This document shows, in pieces, positions 1-5,098 of a stretch of DNA of 5,545 bases. The notes below the pieces were generated by a model. It was not told where the DNA came from. It saw only the letters and a list, made by a program, of their open reading frames with translations, and did no database searches. The position numbers and the translations under genes are program-made. The DNA comes from Gammaproteobacteria bacterium TMED92 (lineage in GTDB: Bacteria > Pseudomonadota > Gammaproteobacteria > Pseudomonadales > Azotimanducaceae). Each line of letters begins with the position of its first letter. Within the stretch, counting starts at the first letter, position 1. Location of the stretch: NCBI GenBank assembly GCA_002170355.2, contig NHET02000096.1, positions 9,681 through 15,225 on the forward strand, read 5' to 3'.

Positions 1-2
1 AG

Positions 3-167
3 CCAGAAGCGACGTTTTCGATGATCCAAAGTCTGGGTCGCGGGCAAATGCTGAACCAAAGCCTGAAAAAAAGTCGCGATCTGGTTGGTCACGTGCCTGG
101 TTATTTGGCGCCGATGATCGAACCATGGATTTTGTGCTCACGGCAGATTGTGGCCCCGTTAACCTAG
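3..167 (+). CDS. 3' end of an unidentified gene (partial at left edge)
   Basis: This frame is open from the left edge to a TAG at 165-167, giving about 54 residues. Two overlapping plus-strand frames are open here. I prefer this one because its codons look like those of the neighbouring genes (CTG for Leu, CGC for Arg, GAA, AAA, GGT), whereas the frame ending at 239-241 uses AGA, CGA, CGG and TCA and would run straight through the terminator at 155-180. The peptide contains the stretches SLGRGQMLNQSLKKSRDL and GHVPGYLAPMIEPW. I do not recognise the family and assign no function. The stop codon sits inside the terminator stem, which is unusually tight, so the true end or frame is uncertain. 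A third possibility is that the upstream gene ends at the TGA at 22-24 in frame 1 and 25-154 is untranslated. Confidence 0.4.
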   Translation, partial: PEATFSMIQSLGRGQMLNQSLKKSRDLVGHVPGYLAPMIEPWILCSRQIVAPLT

Positions 168-180
168 CGGGTTTTGTTTT
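155..180 (+). terminator. Rho-independent terminator
   Basis: CCCGTTA (155-161) pairs with TAGCGGG (165-171) as a 7-bp stem containing one G-U pair, with a 3-nt ACC loop. TTTTGTTTT follows immediately (172-180). This is the classic GC stem plus U-tract layout, read on the plus strand. It would end transcription of the gene entering from the left and separate it from the selenoprotein gene. Confidence 0.75.
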
Positions 181-205
181 AAGTACCCCCTTTGGGCCAG
201 TCGTC

Positions 206-236
206 GGGCGAGCCGCCCAGCCGTGTCAAACTGGGC
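206..236 (+). repeat. Two mutually exclusive GC-rich hairpins in the leader region
   Basis: GGGCG (206-210) pairs with CGCCC (214-218) around an AGC loop. GCCCAG (215-220) can instead pair with CTGGGC (231-236). The two stems share bases 215-218, so only one can form at a time. No U-tract follows either hairpin, so neither is an ordinary terminator. The element lies in the gap of 187 bases between the upstream stop at 167 and the selenoprotein start at 355. I see no convincing promoter in that gap. The pairing is real in the sequence, but a regulatory role is only a guess. Confidence 0.35.
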
Positions 237-354
237 AGTAAACTAGCCGCTAATCAATATTCTCAACCCGCTGTATTCATCAAGGCTGAGTCTTAACTAT
301 TGGTAAACAGTCAAGCCCATGCTAGCTTCTGGGTCGACGTACTTGGGGCAAACA

Positions 355-1521
355 ATGCAACCAGAAAGAGAAACACAAGCTACCGAGACCAGCACAGGCT
401 GGGCGGACAAAGACGGTTTTATTGGCCCTTATCGGCCTGGCATGGGGCCACGCAGCGATCCACGCGGAACCTTTCCTACTGGGCCAAACATTGGCAGCAA
501 GATGCCAAACATCGTGTGCAAAACCTCCGACAATTTAGACTTTGATCTGCACGCTCAACAAACCGGCCAGCCGGCGGTCTTCATCTTTTTTCGATCTGCC
601 GTTTGGTGACCACCTTGCAGGTCGCAGCTGGTCGAGCTGCAACAATCTATGCCCGAATTTGAGGCCGCAGGGATAGCGGTTTTTGCACTGAGCTACGACG
701 AGGCAATCGCCTTAGAGGACTTCAGAGCGGCTCACAGCATTACATTTACGCTACTGTCCGATCCGGAGTCCGCGGTTATTCGCGATTTCGGCATTCTGAA
801 TACCTTAATCGATTCATCAGACCACCCCTGGTTCGGTATTCCATATCCGGGTGCTTACGTTATCGATGCTGAAGGAACCATTACCCATAAATTTTTTGAC
901 AGTAACCTCGCAGTGCGTGCGGGCCCAGAGCAGTTGTTGCGCGCAGTGACCGGGCTGGCCGAGGAGGCTATCGCTATTACCAGCCCAACACCGACCCCGA
1001 TTACCGACGATGTGCAAATGAATATCGCCTTCGACGGCAATCATTTGACACCCGTCGTACAAAGAGACCTGGTTGTGCAGTTAGAAATTCCTGCAGGCAA
1101 ACACGTGTACGCTGCGCCTGCTCCGGACGGTTCGGTAGCAGTGGATGTAATCTTGGACAACAACGCCGCCCTGGTGGCGCGGTCATTGCAACGACCAAAG
1201 GCAACACCGCACACGTTAAGCGGCAGTGGCGAAGAGTTTCTCGTGCACCAAGGCAGCATTGAACTGCGTTTACCCCTAACCATGAATGCAGCTGACGACC
1301 TAAATCCGTTGGAACTGAGCGGCGAAGTATGCTGGCAATCTTGCGATGACGAAGTCTGCGACCTACCGGTTCGCGAACGCTTCTTACTAACCATACCCGT
1401 CGCGGCAGCACCCGCTATGGCATTACAAGGGCCAGGCGCTGAGATCGAACCCAACGCGATGAGTCATTTTCAATATATGACCAAGCGCCGAAAAGATTCG
1501 CCGCCGCAATCGGAACAATAG
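355..1521 (+). CDS. Selenocysteine-containing redoxin fused to a DsbD-alpha-like domain (UGA at 607 read as Sec)
   Basis: The frame is open from 307 to 1521 apart from one UGA at 607-609; with UGA read as Sec the protein has 388 residues. Residues 45-205 form a redoxin/AhpC-TSA-type thioredoxin fold: FIFFRSAVW, then Sec85-Pro-Pro-Cys88, then RSQLVELQQ, FALSYDEA, and YVIDAEG at 168-174. Homologues of TlpA/ResA or peroxiredoxin-like type carry WCPPC at this site, so Sec replaces the first, attacking Cys. A Thr/Pro linker (about 205-221) leads to a beta-rich domain (222-350) like the DsbD N-terminal domain, with Cys326, Cys330 and Cys335 in CWQSCDDEVCDLP. The expected role is thiol-disulfide or peroxide chemistry, using an intramolecular selenenylsulfide and possibly relaying electrons to the C-terminal cysteines. 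No signal peptide is visible. ATG 355 has only a weak GGGG at 345-348; ATG 319 is an alternative (400 residues) with no ribosome site. A pseudogene is the main alternative, but the rest of the frame is intact. Confidence 0.85.
607..643 (+). promoter_or_regulatory. Bacterial SECIS element with Sec UGA codon
   Basis: The UGA is at 607-609. Downstream, GCAGCT (624-629) pairs perfectly with AGCTGC (635-640) around the five-base loop GGTCG (630-634). Below a C-A mismatch (623/641), the pairs U622-A642 and G621-C643 extend the stem. There are 20 nt between the UGA and the loop, and the loop begins with G. Both match the described bacterial SECIS rules (apical loop about 16-37 nt after the UGA, with a G among its first two bases). 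The GGUC in the loop is also present in the E. coli fdhF SECIS loop, where it contacts SelB. The same bases encode ordinary redoxin residues (RSQLVELQ), as is required because bacterial SECIS elements lie within the coding region. An alternative stem, TTGCAG (615-620) with CTGCAA (637-642), competes with this fold. Confidence 0.8.
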
Positions 1522-1654
1522 CCAGCGGCCTATTCTGATTCGATTCGATCGTTACCCCAGCAGCAAGTCTTTTGCGCGCTAGTTTGACCTTTTGTCGGTT
1601 TAGGCGGCAAACAGCAACGCCAAAGCGGTCAGTCGTCAAGTGCGGGACCTATAT

Positions 1655-2074
1655 ATGAAAGTCCGAGCCATTGCTTTGAGCGTCGCCTTTGTGATGCTGT
1701 TGTGGTTGCTTACCTTCAGCTCTCGCGAAGCCAGCCGGTACGCCTGTAGCGGCAGCGCTGGTGACCAAGAGACCAACGCCGCGTTAGCGATTACGCTATT
1801 CGACTTTTGGCATCCCAAACGATTCATCACCGGTAACGGTAGCTGGAACCGCAGCGGTTATTTGAGTCTTGTCGTGTATCACGATTTTGGTGGTCCGACG
1901 TTGCACCCAAAGATTTATGGGTACCTGGTGTCAGACGTGGGCGCCAATGGATTAATTGCTATTACCCATCCAGACAGCACCGCGGCCGGCGTCTTCTATC
2001 ACCAAATAGGGCGCATCCGCGGTCAACTCGGTGGCCGGCAAGTTGACATGAATTGCAGAGCCAAATCGCAGTGA
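1655..2074 (+). CDS. Small exported or membrane-anchored protein of unknown function
   Basis: This gene encodes 139 residues. ATG 1655 is chosen over GTG 1640 because CGGGA (1643-1647) lies 7 nt upstream and because the protein then begins with a compact signal: MKVR followed by a hydrophobic stretch (residues 5-19, AIALSVAFVMLLWLL). This could be a cleaved signal peptide or an uncleaved anchor, and there is no clear lipobox. The remainder looks like a small extracytoplasmic beta-rich domain with two cysteines, Cys31 just after the signal and Cys134 near the C-terminus (VDMNC). They are placed to form one disulfide tying the ends together. The stretch GNGSWNRSGYLSLVVY is typical of short strands and turns. 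I do not recognise the family. It follows the selenoprotein stop by 133 bases on the same strand, so co-transcription is possible but not shown. If it is exported, its cysteine pair could depend on envelope thiol chemistry, but nothing here demonstrates that. Confidence 0.65.
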   Translation: MKVRAIALSVAFVMLLWLLTFSSREASRYACSGSAGDQETNAALAITLFDFWHPKRFITGNGSWNRSGYLSLVVYHDFGGPTLHPKIYGYLVSDVGANGLIAITHPDSTAAGVFYHQIGRIRGQLGGRQVDMNCRAKSQ

Positions 2075-2266
2075 GCGCCGTAACCTGTCACGCATGCAAG
2101 CTCTCGCCATTCCACCTGCCGTGGAGTTACGAACACAACGTTACCGCGGCGACAAATCTCTCGTAATTTAAGAAGAAATTCTGCTGTTCTGAATCTCGAC
2201 TATTAGGCCGCAAAAGATCAATACTAGAGTTTGCTGCACAAAACAGTCTACTCGGGAGCCATTGGT

Positions 2267-2593
2267 TTGTTCACATTTATAGCGATTGCACTGGCTATTA
2301 CCGGTGTGGTTTTTCTTATCATTGCGGTTGCTAAACGATGTAGAGCCTGCGGCAATCTTGGTCATGCCTTTAGTTCTACACCCTCTGCAGATCTTGCGTC
2401 CGGTAAAGCTTTTATTACCTGTAAGAAATGTGGCAACAAAGTCCACAGAGGCAACCTCACTGCGAATAACGACAGTAAGGACGCCTCAGTCATTTGGTTC
2501 GACGGCAGCAGTGGCAAGTTTAAGGAAGACGGCAGTTACCAAAGCGACAGCAGCGGAGCCGACGGCGGTGATGCCGGCGGTGGCGGCGACTAA
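2267..2593 (+). CDS. Membrane-anchored zinc-ribbon protein with Gly/Asp-rich tail
   Basis: This gene encodes 108 residues from TTG 2267, chosen because GGGAG (2254-2258) lies 8 nt upstream. A longer form from TTG 2231 (120 residues) is possible but lacks a ribosome site. Residues 2-22 form one membrane segment (FTFIAIALAITGVVFLIIAV). They are followed by Lys-Arg and then two CxxC knuckles, CRACG (Cys25, Cys28) and CKKCG (Cys52, Cys55), 23 residues apart. This is the pattern of a zinc-ribbon that binds one Zn(II) through four cysteines. The tail after about residue 65 is hydrophilic, with repeated Asp-Ser-Ser-Gly and ending GGDAGGGGD; it is probably disordered. By the positive-inside rule (Lys-Arg after the helix) the zinc domain should face the cytoplasm. 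The molecular function is unknown; zinc-ribbons of this kind usually bind protein or nucleic acid or act structurally. Confidence 0.65.
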   Translation: MFTFIAIALAITGVVFLIIAVAKRCRACGNLGHAFSSTPSADLASGKAFITCKKCGNKVHRGNLTANNDSKDASVIWFDGSSGKFKEDGSYQSDSSGADGGDAGGGGD

Positions 2594-2645
2594 GAAAAAC
2601 GCCGACCTATGACCTAGTTCTTGCGCGAGCCGTGTGTAACTCCGA

Positions 2646-2657
2646 TAGCTGCAGCTA
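2646..2657. repeat. 12-bp perfect palindrome TAGCTGCAGCTA
   Basis: This perfect inverted repeat lies 52 bases after the zinc-ribbon stop. No U-tract follows, so it is not a standard terminator. It could be a dimeric regulator site or chance. Confidence 0.3.
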
Positions 2658-2726
2658 CAACCTCCAGCACCCCGCAATTGCTGCCGATTATTATCTGTGG
2701 CGATAAGATAAAAATCAGATAACTCG

Positions 2727-2740
2727 TTGATTCAAATCAT
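2727..2740. promoter_or_regulatory. Possible FNR/ANR-type operator
   Basis: TTGAT-TCAA-ATCAT matches the FNR consensus TTGAT-N4-ATCAA at 9 of 10 conserved positions. It is centred about 63 bases upstream of the start site expected from the promoter at 2763-2790, close to the -61.5 spacing of class I FNR activation. The region is AT-rich, so a chance match is possible. If real, it would link the downstream membrane-protein gene to low oxygen. Confidence 0.4.
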
Positions 2741-2762
2741 TTTTCATTGCGCAAATTTCAAA

Positions 2763-2790
2763 TTGACAAGTTATTAAAAATATCCAAAAT
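2763..2790 (+). promoter_or_regulatory. Predicted sigma70-type promoter
   Basis: A perfect -35 TTGACA (2763-2768) is followed after 16 nt by CAAAAT (2785-2790), which matches the -10 consensus TATAAT at 4 of 6 positions. The spacer is AT-rich. The implied start is near 2797, giving a leader of about 50 nt for the gene at 2848. An 8-bp palindrome TTGCGCAA (2747-2754) lies just upstream. This is prediction from sequence only. Confidence 0.4.
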
Positions 2791-2847
2791 GCGCCGCCTT
2801 TCGACCTTGCGCCGACCCATATTTGGGGTCCCTAAACTGTATTCGAG

Positions 2848-3273
2848 ATGACAATGGAAACACTCAGCTCAGAGCAACAGAGTATTACTCTGATCGACCA
2901 AAACCTGGAGTTAAGCAGGAATCATGGCGAGCCTAGCGTAAGCAGAGCGAGCAAACTCGCTACCGAACTTGCTGCCGAAAAACGGAGACTACAGCAAGAT
3001 TTACGCGAGCTGCAGGCAGAGAATGACGATCTGAAACCTACAACACCTACAGGCACTGTTGATTGGTATGTAAAGTGGATCGCAACGATTCTATCGGTTA
3101 GCGGCATTTTCCTTATGTCTGCAGGATTTTCTATGAGCGGGCAAATCGCCTACGCCATCAGCGCAGCCGGCTGGGTGTTTGTGGGCATAGCCTGGAATGA
3201 CCGAGCCATAATGATTGGCAGTTCTATCAGTGCAACTGCGGTTGCGCTGACGTTAGTCAAAGGATTTGGTTGA
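2848..3273 (+). CDS. Coiled-coil protein with three predicted membrane segments, unknown function
   Basis: This gene encodes 141 residues from ATG 2848. A second in-frame ATG at 2854 has a weak GAG 6 nt before it and is an equally good start. Residues 1-30 are polar. Residues 33-63 (ASKLATELAAEKRRLQQ onward) are Leu/Ala/Glu/Lys/Arg-rich with heptad-like spacing and predict a coiled coil. A Pro/Thr hinge (64-70) leads to three hydrophobic segments at about 74-94, 99-116 and 119-137, with WNDRA between the second and third. From memory, the C-terminal half resembles small uncharacterised three-helix membrane proteins of marine bacteria, but I cannot confirm a family. The coiled coil suggests oligomerisation or a cytoplasmic partner. 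Its own upstream AT-rich region suggests separate regulation from the two genes before it. Confidence 0.65.
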   Translation: MTMETLSSEQQSITLIDQNLELSRNHGEPSVSRASKLATELAAEKRRLQQDLRELQAENDDLKPTTPTGTVDWYVKWIATILSVSGIFLMSAGFSMSGQIAYAISAAGWVFVGIAWNDRAIMIGSSISATAVALTLVKGFG

Positions 3274-3379
3274 CAAGGCGAGTGCTCGAGGCGGTCGACA
3301 AAACCCGCCCAGCCGCTTGGTTGACCTGGCGCCCGCACTCGCAGCGTGTCTTCAAACAAGAAACCAAGGGGCTCGAGTT

Positions 3380-3399
3380 ACGCCTTCGATCGACGGCGT
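3380..3399. repeat. 20-bp near-perfect palindrome between convergent genes
   Basis: ACGCCTTCGATCGACGGCGT equals its own reverse complement except for one mismatched pair (T3385/C3394), and its core TCGATCGA is perfect. It lies in the 174-base gap between the plus-strand membrane-protein gene and the minus-strand glpD. It may be a protein-binding site or part of a bidirectional transcription end. No U-tract follows on either strand. Confidence 0.4.
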
Positions 3400-3422
3400 C
3401 TGGCAACGGATAGGCTGCAAGA

Positions 3423-3442
3423 GGGTGCCCTGCAAAGCACCC
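3423..3442 (-). terminator. Probable terminator of glpD
   Basis: GGGTGC (3423-3428) and GCACCC (3437-3442) form a 6-bp stem with an 8-nt loop, starting 5 bases after the glpD stop codon on the minus strand. The following minus-strand sequence is TCTTGC, a poor U-tract, so termination may be inefficient or the hairpin may mainly protect the mRNA 3' end. It could also stop plus-strand readthrough. Confidence 0.45.
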
Positions 3443-3447
3443 CCGGT

Positions 3448-5043
3448 CTATTCATGCCATTCCTGAAGTTTTGCTTCGGCCTCATCGCCAAACAAAATTT
3501 GGCACGCCTCCATTAAGCCCGGAGAGTTCTCTATGACCTCGCGACGCACCACTTGGGATATTTTTGAGCGGCGGCGCAAGAAGTCTTCGAGCTTGGTCAC
3601 CATTTCTTTTTCGGCGACGTAATGCAATTCGCAGCGGACGTATTCAGAGTGTTGTATGAGTATTTCGGCTTGCCGGGGGTCTTGGCGAATTTGGTCAAGT
3701 AGCTCTATGGCATTCAGTCCATAACGTCGCCACAACCTTTGCGACAGTGGTTCCGACGCGCGCTCGTCGGTCATGGCGTCCAACTGCATCAATTCCGCTT
3801 GATGAAAAAACTCATCGCGTACGGCGTCCGGCGCTTCGCCGTACCAGGGTTTTTGGCTGTAGGGCAACCGCAGGCCACAGGTTTTTAGTGCGTTAGCGAC
3901 TTCCTCACCCACATTCAAACAATCTGTGAGCTTACCGCCGTATATGCTGAGGTAAGCATCCTGTTGGTTCAGGTCGATGGCGTGTTTTCGCGATAAAGCT
4001 AACCAATCTTGTTCGCCGCTGTTGCCTTTAACCGCCAGCGGCCGAACCCCGCAACGCTCGGCAATAATATCTGCCGCAGTTATGGGCTGTGGCAAATCCA
4101 TCAGCGCATTAATGTTGTCCAACACAAACTGTCGGTCATCCGCGGTGATGTCTGCATGGGGAGTGTCGACGCGAGTATCGGTGGTGCCAATGCAGGTTTT
4201 GGCACCCATTGGGATTACAAAGAACAGTCGTCCGTCGCTGGCGAAGAACGCCAAGATACGTTTGCTGCTTACCAACTTATCGACAATTAGATGTACACCT
4301 TTGGAAAAAACATGCCGATGCTCACTACGCTGCGCGACTTGGATATTGAATTGATCGGCATACGCGCCCGTTGCATTAACCATGGCCTTGGCGCGAATGG
4401 TAATCGCAGCGGCATCTATTTGATCCTTAGCCGTTACTGTCCAGACCCCGTGCTCACGCCGAGCTTCGCTCAGCGCCACATAATTGGCGGCAATTGCGCC
4501 GTAGTTCATGGCGTTGCGGACGAAATTGAACACAAACCGCGCATCGTTGTCGTGAAGGTAGCAGTCTGAGTACTCCAATCCGGCGGCGGCGCGGCTTATG
4601 TCTATTCGCGGTTCTAACGCTTTGATGCGTTTACGAGTCATGTATTTGGGTGCGCGGGTGTTAAAGCGGCCTATGGCCCAGTACAAAACCGAGCCTAAGA
4701 ACACCAACAAGGCAGGAAAACGAAAGCCTTTATTAATCGTAGTAAGAAATCTGATTTCTTGCACCGTAGACGGGTATGCGTCAGCGAGCGTGTTGCGGCT
4801 CTTGCTGAGTTTATTCACCAACAAGAACTCGAAGTTCTCCATGTATTTGATGCCACCCCAGGCTAGGTTGGACGAATGAGAACTAGACGCGCCGGCAAAA
4901 TCGCCTCGATCTATTAACGCGACCCGCGCACCCTTGGCGGCCAGCGAGGCTGCCGAAACCGCGCCATTTATTCCGCCACCAACAATGAGCACGTCAAAAG
5001 TGTGTTTCTCTAATTGGCCGATGTTGTTTTGGCGGAGCAGCAT
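3448..5043 (-). CDS. glpD: FAD-dependent glycerol-3-phosphate dehydrogenase (GlpD-type)
   Basis: This enzyme oxidises sn-glycerol 3-phosphate to dihydroxyacetone phosphate at the cytoplasmic membrane and passes the electrons through FAD to quinone (EC 1.1.5.3). The product has 531 residues from ATG 5043; TTG 5049 would add two. E. coli GlpD has 501. The N-terminal Rossmann motif is VGGGINGA (about 22-28), with IDRGDF closing the FAD-ADP site. The family substrate/FAD loop SSRSSKLxHGGxRYLE appears here as SSHSSNLAWGG (54-64) then IKYME, so the usual Arg and His are changed. Other family blocks are CIGTTDT (284-290), ERCGVRPL, and IYGGKLTDC (367-375). The C-terminal helical DAO_C domain includes KLEDFLRRRSKIS. 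A hydrophobic patch FPALLVFLGSVLYWAIGRF (109-127) may aid membrane contact. It lies 55 nt after the globin-like gene and probably shares its transcript. I see no glpR or glpK here. Confidence 0.9.
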   Translation of the reverse strand: MLLRQNNIGQLEKHTFDVLIVGGGINGAVSAASLAAKGARVALIDRGDFAGASSSHSSNLAWGGIKYMENFEFLLVNKLSKSRNTLADAYPSTVQEIRFLTTINKGFRFPALLVFLGSVLYWAIGRFNTRAPKYMTRKRIKALEPRIDISRAAAGLEYSDCYLHDNDARFVFNFVRNAMNYGAIAANYVALSEARREHGVWTVTAKDQIDAAAITIRAKAMVNATGAYADQFNIQVAQRSEHRHVFSKGVHLIVDKLVSSKRILAFFASDGRLFFVIPMGAKTCIGTTDTRVDTPHADITADDRQFVLDNINALMDLPQPITAADIIAERCGVRPLAVKGNSGEQDWLALSRKHAIDLNQQDAYLSIYGGKLTDCLNVGEEVANALKTCGLRLPYSQKPWYGEAPDAVRDEFFHQAELMQLDAMTDERASEPLSQRLWRRYGLNAIELLDQIRQDPRQAEILIQHSEYVRCELHYVAEKEMVTKLEDFLRRRSKISQVVRREVIENSPGLMEACQILFGDEAEAKLQEWHE

Positions 5044-5054
5044 GGTCAAAGATT

Positions 5055-5070
5055 ACACGCTGCGGCGTGT
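5055..5070 (-). repeat. Hairpin just upstream of glpD start
   Basis: ACACGC and GCGTGT form a 6-bp inverted repeat around a 4-nt loop in the 55-nt gap between the globin-like gene and glpD. On the mRNA it ends 11 nt before ATG 5043, where the ribosome site should be, and no good Shine-Dalgarno sequence is visible. It could lower glpD translation or mark an RNA end, or it may be an operator. Function is inferred only from its position. Confidence 0.35.
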
Positions 5071-5098
5071 GATTATTATGACCTGTTTGACCCAGTTA

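Noticed and set aside
300..545. 81-residue plus-strand frame overlapping the selenoprotein 5' end
   Set aside because: It is out of frame with the redoxin, has low-complexity composition with no recognisable motif, and overlaps the better-supported coding frame.
319..609. The selenoprotein region as a nonsense-mutated pseudogene
   Set aside because: There is only one interruption, it sits exactly at the catalytic Cys position, and a well-placed SECIS-like hairpin follows. A random nonsense mutation would be unlikely to meet all three conditions, though without the rest of the genome it cannot be fully excluded.
1001..1454. Two minus-strand frames of about 136 residues opposite the selenoprotein
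   Set aside because: They are antisense to a recognisable DsbD-alpha-like domain and their sequences (Arg-, Cys- and Ser-rich) show no family features.
649..1521. A 290-residue gene starting at ATG 649
   Set aside because: It would begin in the middle of a thioredoxin fold without the catalytic motif, and the upstream part of the domain is intact in the same frame across a single UGA.
1517..1534. Hairpin AATAG/CTATT around the selenoprotein stop as a terminator
   Set aside because: The stem has an internal C-C mismatch and no T-tract follows, so termination is not supported.
1584..1612. TTGACC as a -35 element for the gene at 1655
   Set aside because: At the right spacing there is only GCAAAC, which is not a credible -10.
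3266..3466. 66-residue plus-strand frame in the convergent gap
   Set aside because: It overlaps the ends of two real genes, has no ribosome site or recognisable domain, and is explained as an open frame by chance.
3977..4879. Several plus-strand frames of about 90-125 residues antisense to glpD
   Set aside because: They are shadows of glpD: the minus-strand protein matches the family throughout and the antisense peptides show no motif.
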